The position numbers and the translations under genes were made by a program. From an uncultured Burkholderiales bacterium (lineage in GTDB: Bacteria > Pseudomonadota > Gammaproteobacteria > Burkholderiales > Burkholderiaceae_C), in the NCBI GenBank assembly GCA_903830725.1, contig CAIKVH010000124.1, forward strand, positions 1 through 51,511: a stretch of 51,511 nt of DNA, written 5' to 3'. A model generated the notes under the pieces. That model was not told where the DNA came from and ran no database searches. It saw only the letters and a program-made list of their open reading frames with translations. Positions within the stretch are counted from its first letter, which is position 1. Every line of letters begins with the position of its first letter. Positions 7,204-16,360 of the stretch are shown here, one piece after another.

Positions 7204-8508
7204 ATGTTTTATCAACGGTTGGTGTTGTGTTTTAGCTTGCTACTGCTCATCTCTTGTGGTGGGCAGGGGAGTTATAGCGGGCCAGCGAGCGGGACTTTCG
7301 TGGTCAACGTCACGGTGAGTGGCTTGCCGTCTAACGGTTCGCGTGTGGATGTTCAAAATAACGGGGCTTCAACACTTAGCTTTGTGAGCAATGGCACTCA
7401 GACTTTTCCTTCTCAGGCAATGGGGAGTGCGTACAGTGTTTCCATATCGACGCAACCCTCGCCTTTGTACTGCTCAGTCACTTCAACTACGGGTTCTAAT
7501 CCAGTCAACGTTAGCGTTACGTGCAGCGATCAGTATGTGTATATTACAAACTACGCAACAAGTAAGTTATCCCGCTTATCTGTAGGGGCGGGTGGGCTGA
7601 TGACGCAGGTTGAATTGGTCTCCACTGGTCAAAACCCGACTAGCGTGGTGATCCATCCCAACGGCAAGTATGTTTTTGTCGCCAATTACACAAGTTCAAC
7701 GATTAGTGTCTATAGCTTGTTAAGCGGATCTTTATCAGCGGTCTACGCTCCTAGTGCGGGCTCTGGGCCCTATAACTTAACAATCACGCCTAACGGCTCG
7801 TATTTGTACTGCGTGAATATCTTAGACGGTACTATTTCCGAATATCAAATCTCCAGTTCAGGGGTACTCACCTCTATTGGGTCAACTTCTGTAAGCGCCG
7901 GAATCAATAGCATGGCTATTGACCCCTCGGGTAGTTATGTTTACGTGAGCGGTGGGACGTCGAGTAGTACTTTATATGAATACCAAATCCAATCGAATGG
8001 AACACTACTTTTGCGTGCCTCGACCAATGATCATATATCGGGACCAACAGCCGTTCATGTTAGTCCAGGTGGTAAATTTGCGTACGTTGTCAATAGCACT
8101 TCAAACAGCGTTGCAGTCTATTCGATTGGAGCTGGGGGAACCCTTGCATACAGCACAAATATCTCCACTGGATCTGTGCCTCACGATATAGCCTTCTCAC
8201 CAAGTGGCGCTTATGCCTATGTTAGTAATTACGGGGGCTCGGGGAGTCCCTTAGGTACGACACTCACCCAATACACAGTCAACCCAAGTTCTGGGGCGCT
8301 TACGCCGATGACAAGCCCTACGGTTACTGCTGGATCAGGACCCTACTCGGTTGTCGTGGATCCAAGTGGATATGGTGTCTTTAGTTCAAATTACAACGAT
8401 AACTCTATTTCCCAGTTCATAATCTCGGGTACGGGCTCTTTGCCTGGTGTGGCAAGTCATACCTTTAACACCAATATTGGCGGGCCAACCAGCATCGCAA
8501 TCCATTAA
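7204..8508 (+). CDS. Beta-propeller lipoprotein, lactonase/YncE-like
   Basis: A 434-residue exported protein. The N-terminus is a lipoprotein signal with lipobox LISC (Cys18), followed by a Gly/Ser-rich stretch and a short beta-sandwich-like segment to about residue 105. From about 110 to the end the sequence repeats roughly every 45 residues with the pattern G-x-x-P-x-x-(V/I)-x-(I/V)-x-P-x-G-x-(Y/F)-(V/A)-(Y/F)-V-x-N. That is the blade signature of seven-bladed propellers of the 6-phosphogluconolactonase-like/YncE type. Such proteins bind or hydrolyse diverse ligands, so no substrate is assigned. It is a single gene, divergent from the Cys-rich pair. Confidence 0.8.
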   Translation: MFYQRLVLCFSLLLLISCGGQGSYSGPASGTFVVNVTVSGLPSNGSRVDVQNNGASTLSFVSNGTQTFPSQAMGSAYSVSISTQPSPLYCSVTSTTGSNPVNVSVTCSDQYVYITNYATSKLSRLSVGAGGLMTQVELVSTGQNPTSVVIHPNGKYVFVANYTSSTISVYSLLSGSLSAVYAPSAGSGPYNLTITPNGSYLYCVNILDGTISEYQISSSGVLTSIGSTSVSAGINSMAIDPSGSYVYVSGGTSSSTLYEYQIQSNGTLLLRASTNDHISGPTAVHVSPGGKFAYVVNSTSNSVAVYSIGAGGTLAYSTNISTGSVPHDIAFSPSGAYAYVSNYGGSGSPLGTTLTQYTVNPSSGALTPMTSPTVTAGSGPYSVVVDPSGYGVFSSNYNDNSISQFIISGTGSLPGVASHTFNTNIGGPTSIAIH

Positions 8509-8551
8509 GAGCCCAGGGTTATGGCCTATGTGGGCTATGGCCTATGGCCTA

Positions 8552-9196
8552 TCACCTGTGCCCATGAGCCAGAGTTTGAACGCCTTTCACAACGGCAGGT
8601 CTAACGCAGACCCTATTAAACCAACCCTTCAAATTGGGATAGTCTTTCCAGTCAATACCGTGATTCTCCCAACTCCGTAGCCAAGGGAAGATTGCAATAT
8701 CTGCAATTGTGTATTCATCTCCTGCGATATAAGCGTGCTTTGCAATTTGGCGGTCCATTACTGCGTAAAGTCGTTTGGCTTCCGTCGTGAAACGGGTAAT
8801 GCCGTATTCATTGTTTGCGGGCGCAAAGTTGCGGAAATGATGGGCTTGTCCAAGACTTGGTCCAACCCCGCCCATTTGGAACATCAACCACTGTAGAGTT
8901 TCAAATTTACCTCTGTCTGAGGTCGGTAAAAACTTATTGAATTTTGATGCTAAGTATAGGAGTATTGCGCCAGACTCAAAGAGACTAATTGGCTGGCCGT
9001 CGGGGCCGTTCGGATCAGTGAGTGCTGGTATTTTATTGTTCGGACTGATCTTTAAAAAATCAGGACCAAATTGCGCGTTATTGACGATGTTGATCGGATG
9101 AGCGACCCAGTCGTATCCCAATCTAAGTCCGCACTCCTCGAGCATGATGTGGACTTTGTGACCATTGGGTGTGGGCCAGGAGTAAACGTCTATCAT
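8552..9196 (-). CDS. Glutathione S-transferase family protein, YfcG-like (nu class)
   Basis: A 214-residue cytoplasmic protein with an N-terminal thioredoxin fold (residues 1-85) and an all-helical C-terminal domain. The start MIDVYSWPTPNGHKV, the NKIPAL cis-proline motif and LFESGAILLYLA match the nu-class GSTs such as E. coli YfcG, which act as glutathione-dependent disulfide oxidoreductases. The C-terminal WLRSW segment and the DY-PNL-GW-R pattern are typical. It is the last gene of the minus-strand acyl-CoA cluster, 21 bp after the acyl-CoA dehydrogenase. The substrate is unknown. Confidence 0.87.
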   Translation of the reverse strand: MIDVYSWPTPNGHKVHIMLEECGLRLGYDWVAHPINIVNNAQFGPDFLKISPNNKIPALTDPNGPDGQPISLFESGAILLYLASKFNKFLPTSDRGKFETLQWLMFQMGGVGPSLGQAHHFRNFAPANNEYGITRFTTEAKRLYAVMDRQIAKHAYIAGDEYTIADIAIFPWLRSWENHGIDWKDYPNLKGWFNRVCVRPAVVKGVQTLAHGHR

Positions 9197-9217
9197 GGAA
9201 AAATCTCGCTTAAATAA

Positions 9218-10483
9218 TCAAAACCCGCGTGTGACGGGCATCTCCACGGCTGCCGTCTCAGCGGTATTAACCCACTTGGCCAACTCTAACTTTGCAATTG
9301 CGTTGCGATGTACCTCATCTGGACCGTCCGCAAAGCGAAGAGTTCGTTGATGAGCGTATGCATAGGCGAGGGGGAAGTCCTCTGATAGTCCTCCAGCGCC
9401 GTGTGCTTGAATCGCCCAATCAATAATTTTTGTAGCCATCACGGGTGCAATCACCTTGATCATAGAGATCTCGCTCTTTGCTACTTTGTTACCCACTGTA
9501 TCCATCATGTATGCGGCCTTTAGCGTGAGCAGGCGGGCTTGTTCGATCATGATACGGGACTCAGCGATACGTTCGTGCCAAACGCCTTGGGCGGAGAGTG
9601 GTTTACCAAAAGCAACTCTTGAACTCAGCCGTTTGCACATCAGCTCAAGTGCACGCTCGGCACTTCCTATTGAGCGCATGCAGTGGTGAATGCGCCCGGG
9701 GCCAAGACGGCCCTGTGCGATCTCAAACCCGCGACCCTCACCAAGCAGCATATTGCTGGCTGGTACGCGGACGTTCTTTAGGACGACTTCCATGTGTCCG
9801 TGCGGCGCGTCATCGTAGCCAAAAACGCTAAGAGGGCGGACCACTTCAATGCCAGGCGCATTGGAGGGCACCACAACCATGCTTTGCTGGGAGTGTCTTG
9901 CGGCTTCGGGGTCAGTTTTACCCATAACGATATAGACAGCGCAACGCGGGTCGCCAGCACCTGAGCTCCACCATTTGCGCCCGTTGATGACGTATTCATC
10001 GCCTACTTTTTTCATCTGACATTGAACGTTGGTTGCGTCAGAGGAGGCCACATCTGGCTCGGTCATTAAAAATGCAGACCTGATCTCGCCTCTTAGCAAA
10101 GGCTCTAACCACAGGTCCTTGATAGTCTCACTTGCGTAACGCTCTAGTGTTTCCATGTTACCTGTGTCCGGTGCAGAACAGTTGAAGACCTCTGCGGCAA
10201 AGGGGATGCGGCCCATAATCTCACAAAGCGGGGCATATTCAAGGTTGGATAGACCTTGAGGGGCTCTAGTGCTCTTGGGGAGGAACAGGTTCCACAGTCC
10301 AGCCTTGCGGGCAAGGGGTTTGAGTTCTTCCACGATTTGAGTTGGAATCCAGGCATTTCCCTTTGCTCTGTTAGCTGCAATTTCAGCAAAAAATTTGTGC
10401 TCATTGGGGTAAATGTGCTTGTCCATAAAAGCAAGTAACTCGGATTGGAGTTCTTTTACTTTTTCTGTGTAATCAAAGTTCAT
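9218..10483 (-). CDS. Acyl-CoA dehydrogenase, ACAD10/11-like
   Basis: A 421-residue FAD-dependent acyl-CoA dehydrogenase. Recognisable motifs are [15 protein letters not shown] (FAD binding), the [11 protein letters not shown] segment, the conserved helix [14 protein letters not shown] and the terminal ADGPDEVHR with the candidate catalytic Glu near residue 390. The DGPDEVH form and the adjacent APH-like kinase gene point to the ACAD10/ACAD11 branch. In that branch kinase and dehydrogenase act together on 4-hydroxyacyl-CoAs (established for human ACAD10/11 and the Pseudomonas putida levulinate pathway). It lies 56 bp downstream of the kinase gene. The exact substrate here is inferred. Confidence 0.9.
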   Translation of the reverse strand: MNFDYTEKVKELQSELLAFMDKHIYPNEHKFFAEIAANRAKGNAWIPTQIVEELKPLARKAGLWNLFLPKSTRAPQGLSNLEYAPLCEIMGRIPFAAEVFNCSAPDTGNMETLERYASETIKDLWLEPLLRGEIRSAFLMTEPDVASSDATNVQCQMKKVGDEYVINGRKWWSSGAGDPRCAVYIVMGKTDPEAARHSQQSMVVVPSNAPGIEVVRPLSVFGYDDAPHGHMEVVLKNVRVPASNMLLGEGRGFEIAQGRLGPGRIHHCMRSIGSAERALELMCKRLSSRVAFGKPLSAQGVWHERIAESRIMIEQARLLTLKAAYMMDTVGNKVAKSEISMIKVIAPVMATKIIDWAIQAHGAGGLSEDFPLAYAYAHQRTLRFADGPDEVHRNAIAKLELAKWVNTAETAAVEMPVTRGF

Positions 10484-10539
10484 GAAGTGTCTCTTTAGAT
10501 GTGTTTTAAATTGAAATGTTTAATTGAATTATTTGATGA

Positions 10540-11679
10540 TTAGGACTCGCGATGTTTTTTTGCATATTTCCAAGCGAGTTCTGCCATGGGTCTGGCGCCT
10601 GCCGCGGAGTTCACGGCCTGCGCACTAGAAGCTGTGCCGGCATCCACTCTTTTGGCAATACCTTGCAAAATGGCTGCAATCCTGAACATGTTGTAGGCTA
10701 GATAAAAATTCCAGTCACGGGCCAGAGCTTGCGGCGTAGTCAATCCTGTTCTTTCGCAGTATTTTTCGATATATGCCTGTTCGCTTGGAATGCCAAGCGC
10801 TTTCAGATCCAGGCCCCCAATGCCTCTAAATGTGCCAGGTTCAATGTGCCAGGCCATGCAGTGATAACTAAAATCTGCCAGTGGGTGTCCAAGTGTTGAG
10901 AGTTCCCAATCCAGGACGGCATTTATTTTTGGCAATTGGGGATCAAACATCAAGTTGTCTAACCTGTAGTCGCCGTGAACGATCGATACCAGATTCATGT
11001 GCTCTCCCACAGGCAGATGAGAGGGGAGCCATTCAATCAGTAAATCCATCTCCTGAATGGGGTCGGTTACTGATGCGGTGTACTGTTTGCTCCATCTTCC
11101 AATTTGGCGTTCAAAATAATTGCCTGGCCGTCCAAAATCACTTAATCCAATGTCATTGATCTGTGAGATTGAGACACTGTGCAAATCAGAAATGGTTTGA
11201 TTCATGGCGTCGTAGATTACGCCCCGCTCAGCCGCTAGCATATTGGGCAGGTCTTGTTGCCAAAAGACTCTGCCCTCAACAAACTCCATAATATAGAACG
11301 CTCGCCCGATGACGGATTCATCCTCGCACAAAGTCATCATTCGAGCCACTGGGACCTTGGTCTTTGCGAGCGCAGACATGACCTTGAATTCACGCTCAAT
11401 GGCATGCGCCGAAGGGAGTAGCTTATCCTTTGGGCCAGGCTTGGCGCGCATGACATAGGTTTTTTTGGGCGAGATGAGTTTATAGGTCGGGTTGGATTGT
11501 CCGCCCTTAAACATTTCAACGCTTAGTGGACCGCTGAATTCAGTCACTTGGGCGGCGAACCACTTCTCTAGTGCAACTACATCAAATTGGTGTGCTTCAC
11601 TCACAGCACCAGAACCACTGAAGTTTTGATCTTGATTCAGGGGGGGGGGATTGTTGGATTTTGGATCGGTAGGTGGCAT
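10540..11679 (-). CDS. APH-family kinase, ACAD10/11-type (putative hydroxyacyl-CoA kinase)
   Basis: A 379-residue kinase-fold protein. The N-lobe motif FKGGQSNPTYKL is at residues 57-68, and a Lys/Arg nucleotide-binding segment follows (VMRAKPG). The Brenner motif HGDYRLDN is at 235-242, with the metal-binding DWE at 257-259. This set, and the GGQSNPTY sequence in particular, is typical of the ACAD10/11-linked kinase rather than antibiotic phosphotransferases. Its likely reaction is ATP-dependent phosphorylation of a 4-hydroxyacyl-CoA before the ACAD step. The first ~30 residues are hydrophilic and contain three prolines encoded within a run of ten C (11649-11640), where slippage would shift the frame. 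The Shine-Dalgarno before the ATG is weak, so a later start cannot be excluded. Confidence 0.88.
   Translation of the reverse strand: MPPTDPKSNNPPPLNQDQNFSGSGAVSEAHQFDVVALEKWFAAQVTEFSGPLSVEMFKGGQSNPTYKLISPKKTYVMRAKPGPKDKLLPSAHAIEREFKVMSALAKTKVPVARMMTLCEDESVIGRAFYIMEFVEGRVFWQQDLPNMLAAERGVIYDAMNQTISDLHSVSISQINDIGLSDFGRPGNYFERQIGRWSKQYTASVTDPIQEMDLLIEWLPSHLPVGEHMNLVSIVHGDYRLDNLMFDPQLPKINAVLDWELSTLGHPLADFSYHCMAWHIEPGTFRGIGGLDLKALGIPSEQAYIEKYCERTGLTTPQALARDWNFYLAYNMFRIAAILQGIAKRVDAGTASSAQAVNSAAGARPMAELAWKYAKKHRES
11640..11649. repeat. Homopolymeric tract G10/C10 inside a coding sequence
   Basis: Ten consecutive G on the plus strand (C10 on the coding strand) near codons 11-14 of the kinase gene. 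Such runs are prone to slipped-strand mispairing, and every single-base change would shift the reading frame. Confidence 0.9.
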
Positions 11680-11732
11680 AAAAGCAGGTTTATTTTTTTT
11701 ATAAATTCAAAATACCAAATCAATTCTTGAGT

Positions 11733-12518
11733 TTAATCGTTTTTGAATTGAGGTGTTTCCTTCTTCAAAAAAGATTCTATACCGATGCCAGCATTAGGAT
11801 GGTGAAGGTTACGCACGAAATGTTCACTTTCTAATTTCATGTGTTCGCTCAGGCCTTGTCCGTAGGACGCATTGATGAGTTCTTTGATGCTGGCGTTTAC
11901 GTTGGCTGCGCGCGCATTAAGCGATTCTGCTAAAGCCAATGCGTGGGTGAGTGCGCTACCCGGCGGTACGAGTGAATGAAGGAGACCGTAGGGGGTGAGC
12001 TCTTCGGCTTTAATGCGCTCCCCCAGCATCAGCCAACGGGTGGCCACAGTCCTGGGCAATAACCGAGTTAAATGCCATGAAGCTCCAGCATCGGGGGACA
12101 GTCCTACGTTGCTGTAGGAGGTTGAAAAGAAAGATGTCTCGCTCGCCACGATGAAATCACACATGAGGCACAAAGAAAATCCTGCTCCTGCAGCTGCACC
12201 CTCAACTGCAGCGATCACGGGTTTAGGAAAGCTGCGAATAGAATCCATCCAGTTGTGCAACTCCTCCAGGCTTTGAGCTTGAGCAGAGTGTGATTGTTCT
12301 CGGTTGGCGTTGAGGCGGTTGAGATTGCCACCGGCACAAAAATGATCGCCATCACCCGTAATAACGATAGAGGAGATTTCGGTGTTTGCATCAGCGGCGT
12401 TTAACGCCTCGACTCCTGCACCAAAGATACCGGGACCTAATGCGTTGTAGTTCTGAGGGTCAGACAAGGTGAGTACAAGAGTTTTACCGACGGTATGGCT
12501 TTTGAGTTGTGCGGTCAT
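11733..12518 (-). CDS. Enoyl-CoA hydratase/isomerase family protein, PaaG-like
   Basis: A 261-residue crotonase-fold enzyme. The two oxyanion-hole segments are visible: HFCAGGNL at 59-66 and VEGAAAGAGFSL at 105-116. The catalytic region is GLSPDAGASW with Asp143 in place of the second hydratase Glu. This resembles PaaG-type enoyl-CoA isomerases (Asp catalyst) more than a two-Glu hydratase. It sits between a 3-hydroxyacyl-CoA dehydrogenase gene (109 bp upstream) and the kinase gene (53 bp downstream), consistent with one catabolic operon. A role in phenylacetate degradation is possible, but no other paa genes are in the window. Confidence 0.87.
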   Translation of the reverse strand: MTAQLKSHTVGKTLVLTLSDPQNYNALGPGIFGAGVEALNAADANTEISSIVITGDGDHFCAGGNLNRLNANREQSHSAQAQSLEELHNWMDSIRSFPKPVIAAVEGAAAGAGFSLCLMCDFIVASETSFFSTSYSNVGLSPDAGASWHLTRLLPRTVATRWLMLGERIKAEELTPYGLLHSLVPPGSALTHALALAESLNARAANVNASIKELINASYGQGLSEHMKLESEHFVRNLHHPNAGIGIESFLKKETPQFKND

Positions 12519-12627
12519 ATTGTTAAAGGCAAATTCAAATCAGTTAAAAGAGCTACACATGGAGGGAGGGGAAGAATGAGGATTTAATTCAATTTAAATT
12601 TGATTAAAATCTCATTCACCCAAAATA

Positions 12628-14157
12628 TCAATGTTCTTTTTGCATTAAGCTAATCCCTAGCGCTCCGCGTCGCCTAAGCCATGGGCTCGGGCGATAGCGC
12701 TGGTCCCCGTATACGGACTGTAAATTCAGGAGGGTCTCTAAAATATTATTCGGCCCGAGTTGATCCCCCAGTTGCAACGGCCCCGCCGGGTACCCAAGCC
12801 CCAGAGTGACTGCTGCATTCAAGTCCTCAGGCGTGCAAATGCTTTGTTGGCAAATGTCACAGGCGATATTCACAATAGTTGCAATGACACGCTGGGTTAT
12901 AAACCCACCACTGTCTCTGATGACGCTGACGGATTTGCCGTCGCGTGCAAACAAAGCGTGTGCAATCTCTCGCATATCGTCACGAGTTGCTGGGTTGGTT
13001 GCGATCACTCTTCTTTTAGTGGACTCATCTGGAATCAGTAAATCGATACCAATGGTGCGTGATGGGTCAAGGCGCTCTAATATGGCAACCGTAGTGACGT
13101 CAAGCCCTAACGGAGCAACCACGCACAGAGCGTCGTTTGATGGTGCTGCAGCGGTTTCAATCGACGCCCCAAAGTCCTTAAGCATTTGCAAAAGACTGGC
13201 TCTTCGTGCCGCTCGAGCGGACACCCATACGGGGGGCAATTTGTCAATAGCAGGTGGGGAAGGTTCCGCAGAGGTTTGTTGGATGTTGTTTTCGTAATTG
13301 TAAAAACCAGCTCCCACTTTCTTTCCCAGCACGCCAGCAGCAAGGCGCTGTGCTGTGATGTAAGCGGGACGATAGCGGTCCTCCTGATAGTACTGATGGT
13401 AGATCGACTCCATGACTCTGTGCGAGACATCTAGTGCGGTCAAGTCCATCAACTCAAAGGGTCCTAATTTGAACCCCAGTTGGTCTTTTAAGACGCGGTC
13501 AATCGTCTCAAAATCACAAATGCTTTCAGTGCAAATTCGAAGTGCTTCGGTGATGTAACCTCGTCCGGCGTGGTTAACAATGAATCCAGGCGTATCAGAG
13601 GCGCTGACTGGAGTGTGACCCATTTGGGCTGCATAGGTTATTAAACGCTCACAGGTCTTAGGGGTAGTTTTAATTCCCTTGATCACCTCAACGACCTTCA
13701 TGAGCGGGACGGGGTTAAAGAAGTGATAGCCCGCAAAGCGACTAGGATTTTTAAGGCGAGCGCCAATTGCAGCAATAGAGAGAGATGATGTGTTACTGAC
13801 CAACACGCATTCAGCACCAACGGCGGTTTCTAGCTTTGAGAAAAGCGCTTGTTTTGCGCTTAACTCCTCAGTAATGGCTTCGATGACTAACTCAACTGCA
13901 CTCAGTTCGCTGAGGGACTCGGTCGTAATCAGTCGAGCGCTGTAGAGATTGAATTGTTCCTCGGTTATTTTTGACTTTTGGAGTAGTCTGGACCACTGAG
14001 CTTTAATTGCTTCCTTTGCCTTGTCCGCTGCTCCGCTGACATGGTCAAAGAGATACACCTGTGAGCCACTTTGTGCACTGATTTGTGCAATTCCCTGACC
14101 CATTGCGCCAGTGCCGACCAGGGCAACTTTCTTAAATTCAGGTGGAACTTCACTCAT
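12628..14157 (-). CDS. 3-Hydroxyacyl-CoA dehydrogenase, PaaH-like, two-domain
   Basis: A 509-residue NAD-dependent enzyme. The Rossmann motif GTGAMGQGIA is at 15-24. The catalytic pair of the family (His and Glu twelve residues apart) is seen as His145 in YHFFNP and Glu157 in KVVEVI. The C-terminal dimerisation domain with GPFELMD is followed by a second, partial copy of that domain (about 400-500, with LGLGYPAGPLQLGD). This gives the ~500-residue length usual for PaaH-like proteins and about 200 more than the mitochondrial type. It lies 25 bp downstream of the 2-hydroxyacid dehydrogenase gene. Confidence 0.92.
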   Translation of the reverse strand: MSEVPPEFKKVALVGTGAMGQGIAQISAQSGSQVYLFDHVSGAADKAKEAIKAQWSRLLQKSKITEEQFNLYSARLITTESLSELSAVELVIEAITEELSAKQALFSKLETAVGAECVLVSNTSSLSIAAIGARLKNPSRFAGYHFFNPVPLMKVVEVIKGIKTTPKTCERLITYAAQMGHTPVSASDTPGFIVNHAGRGYITEALRICTESICDFETIDRVLKDQLGFKLGPFELMDLTALDVSHRVMESIYHQYYQEDRYRPAYITAQRLAAGVLGKKVGAGFYNYENNIQQTSAEPSPPAIDKLPPVWVSARAARRASLLQMLKDFGASIETAAAPSNDALCVVAPLGLDVTTVAILERLDPSRTIGIDLLIPDESTKRRVIATNPATRDDMREIAHALFARDGKSVSVIRDSGGFITQRVIATIVNIACDICQQSICTPEDLNAAVTLGLGYPAGPLQLGDQLGPNNILETLLNLQSVYGDQRYRPSPWLRRRGALGISLMQKEH

Positions 14158-14182
14158 TTGTATTTGAAGTAATAGAGGACTA

Positions 14183-15193
14183 CTAACTCCTAGAACCGTC
14201 TAGTGCCTGGGGATTTAAAACGTTGGTCGGATTACCGTTGCAGTAGTTAACAATATTGTCTATTGCTGCGCCGAAGTAGAGCTCATAACTGTCTTTCTCA
14301 ACATAGCCTAGATGCGGTGTGCAAACACAGTTCTCCATACGAAGAAGGGCGTGACCTTGAAGGATGGGTTCGCTCTCGTATACATCAATTGCCCCAAGAC
14401 CAGGGCGACCCAGGCTTAATGCATTGCTAAGTGCGTCTGTCTTTATAAGCTCAGCTCTAGAAGTGTTAACGATCATTGCGGTAGGCTTCATGAGGGCTAG
14501 ATCTTGAGGACCTACGATACCCTGGGTTGCTTCGTTTAATCTAAGGTGAAGCGTTAAGATGTCGGAGGTCGTAAAAAACTCCTCTTTTGAAGATGCAACG
14601 GAGTAGCCCATTTCCTTTGCAAGTTTTAAAGAAGGATCGCGTCCCCAAATCTGAACGTGCATTCCAAATGCTTTGCCGTAACCAGCAACCATTTGACCGA
14701 TTTTTCCAAAACCCCAAATCCCAAGCGTTTTACCTTTTAAAACAGTCCCCAGACCAAAATTCGCAGGCATTGATGATGATTTAAGTCCCGACTGTTGCCA
14801 GACACCGTATTTGAGGTTGCTGGCGTATTGTGGAATTCTTCTGGCAGTTGCCATAATGAGCGCCCAGGTCATCTCTGCAGGGGCAATGGGGGAGCCCACA
14901 CCCTCACAAATCACAATGCCCCTGTCTGTGCAGGCCTCAATATCAATGTGCCCACTGACTTTGCCGGTTTGTGAAATCAACTTTAGGTTGGGTAGCCGAT
15001 CAACCAAATGCTTGGTAATGTGCGTTCTCTCGCGAATGAGTATGAGCGCCTCAGCGTCTTTTAAACGCATGGACAATTGTCCAAATCCCTTAACGGTGTT
15101 TGTATGAACTTTGACTGTGTGACCAGCCAGTTTTTCAGCGCAGTCTAGCTTTCTAACCGCATCTTGATAATCATCTAATATTGCAATGTTCAT
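14183..15193 (-). CDS. D-2-hydroxyacid dehydrogenase (NAD-dependent)
   Basis: A 336-residue enzyme of the D-isomer 2-hydroxyacid dehydrogenase family, which interconverts 2-oxo and 2-hydroxy acids. The NAD fold has GFGKIGQMV near residue 165. The catalytic triad is visible as Arg in VNTSRAELI, Glu in DVYESEP and His in CTPHLGYVE. The substrate-binding domain is split between the two ends, as is normal. It is the first gene of the acyl-CoA cluster and begins 45 bp after the stop of the lexA-linked gene, so read-through from the lexA promoter is conceivable. Exact substrate not inferable. Confidence 0.88.
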   Translation of the reverse strand: MNIAILDDYQDAVRKLDCAEKLAGHTVKVHTNTVKGFGQLSMRLKDAEALILIRERTHITKHLVDRLPNLKLISQTGKVSGHIDIEACTDRGIVICEGVGSPIAPAEMTWALIMATARRIPQYASNLKYGVWQQSGLKSSSMPANFGLGTVLKGKTLGIWGFGKIGQMVAGYGKAFGMHVQIWGRDPSLKLAKEMGYSVASSKEEFFTTSDILTLHLRLNEATQGIVGPQDLALMKPTAMIVNTSRAELIKTDALSNALSLGRPGLGAIDVYESEPILQGHALLRMENCVCTPHLGYVEKDSYELYFGAAIDNIVNYCNGNPTNVLNPQALDGSRS

Positions 15194-15238
15194 ACCCTGA
15201 TTGTGCCTTGGGAAAAGCGCAAATCAGGTCTGAGGAGA

Positions 15239-15637
15239 TCATTTTCTTGCGGAAATTTGCTGGCTCTGGCGTTCAGTCAATCTGTCTAATTCAGCGCATA
15301 CATCGGCGAAGCTTCCAGATATAACCATCCGCCCCGCATTAAGTGGTGAGGATTGCTTCTCCATCAGGCGCATTACTTTTAGTGGAATGGCTTGGGCGCG
15401 AGTTACCGGGTTGGTAGAAACCCTAGTTACGGGGTTAAAGCTTGGCTCAAAAGTTGGCCGTAGATTTGAGCTAAAGGGACTTGTCCCCATTTGCCATGGG
15501 TTTACTTGAATCTGAGGATTTAAGAAATGGGATTGACCAGAGTACGACTCACCAGGAGTGCCAGAAGCACTCAATTTTCCGCAAGTGTTGACCATTTTGT
15601 TAATGAGGCGGTGAACCCCTATGAATGCAATGCTCAT
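15239..15637 (-). CDS. Unknown small protein directly downstream of lexA
   Basis: A 132-residue protein of unknown function. There is no signal peptide or membrane segment. The middle (residues ~30-85) is rich in Pro, Ser and Asn, with a short internal repeat NPVTR. The C-terminal ~45 residues look folded: basic and helical, with NAGRMVISGSFADVCAELDRL, where the last half is a likely amphipathic helix. It starts 14 bp after the lexA stop with an AGGA Shine-Dalgarno, so cotranscription with lexA and SOS induction are likely. Pseudomonas carries sulA in this position, but I see no SulA similarity. The gene is supported by spacing and its ribosome site rather than by a known family. Confidence 0.7.
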   Translation of the reverse strand: MSIAFIGVHRLINKMVNTCGKLSASGTPGESYSGQSHFLNPQIQVNPWQMGTSPFSSNLRPTFEPSFNPVTRVSTNPVTRAQAIPLKVMRLMEKQSSPLNAGRMVISGSFADVCAELDRLTERQSQQISARK

Positions 15638-15651
15638 ATTCTGTATTCCTA

Positions 15652-16323
15652 TTACATTAATAAAGAATTTCTAATCAATCCAACTGCCAGCCCCTCGATT
15701 TCAAAGGACTCGCCGGGTTGAACAATGATGGTCTGAAAATCCGGGTTTTCGGGATGAAGAGCAATGTGGTCCGAGAACCGTTGAAATCTCTTAACAGTAA
15801 CTTCCTCACCTATCCTGGCTACTACGATTTGGCCATTCTTAGCCTCACGGGTGGACTGCACTGCCAGTAAGTCTCCGTCCATTATTCCCACATCTTTCAT
15901 AGACATGCCGCGAACTTTGAGTAAATAATCGGGTTTCTTTTGAAACAAAGCACTCTCGACATGGTACGTTTGCTCAACGTGCTCTTGCGCCAAAATGGGG
16001 GATCCAGCAGCAACGCGTCCAACTAAAGGGAGCGCTAATTGGGCAAGACTGTGCAGTGGAAAGGTTAGTTGTTTGGCACCTAAATTGTTTGACCGAACAG
16101 AGTTCAAGTTCTTTAGGCGAATGCCTCTTGATGTTCCACTGACCAGTTCAATCGCACCTTTTTTCGCTAACGCTTGAAGGTGCTCTTCGGCGGCGTTGAT
16201 TGATTTAAATCCAAGTTGAGTGGCAATCTCAGCCCGTGTTGGCGGAGCGCCCGAGTATTTGATAGCATCTTCTATCAATTCTAAAATTTGTTGCTGACGG
16301 GGGGTTAACTTTGGTTTATCCAT
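15652..16323 (-). CDS. lexA: LexA repressor, SOS regulator with self-cleaving peptidase domain
   Basis: A 223-residue repressor. The N-terminal winged helix (residues 1-65) contains [13 protein letters not shown] and the recognition helix SINAAEEHL. After a linker, the S24 peptidase domain shows the cleavage site Ala106-Gly107 (VAAG), the nucleophile Ser141 in RGMSMKD and the base Lys178 in VTVKRF. All residues for RecA-stimulated autocleavage are present and the length is slightly above the usual ~202-216. A near-consensus LexA box lies 38 bp upstream of its start, so it is probably autoregulated. The next gene downstream is only 14 bp away. Confidence 0.97.
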   Translation of the reverse strand: MDKPKLTPRQQQILELIEDAIKYSGAPPTRAEIATQLGFKSINAAEEHLQALAKKGAIELVSGTSRGIRLKNLNSVRSNNLGAKQLTFPLHSLAQLALPLVGRVAAGSPILAQEHVEQTYHVESALFQKKPDYLLKVRGMSMKDVGIMDGDLLAVQSTREAKNGQIVVARIGEEVTVKRFQRFSDHIALHPENPDFQTIIVQPGESFEIEGLAVGLIRNSLLM

Positions 16324-16360
16324 AATGTCACCTTTTTTGGTAATGAACCGCTCTTAAAGA

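Noticed and set aside
8518-8555. Repeated CTATGGCCT motifs just after the beta-propeller gene
   Set aside because: Only a few irregular copies, with no hairpin and T-run, so it is not a usable terminator or repeat element.
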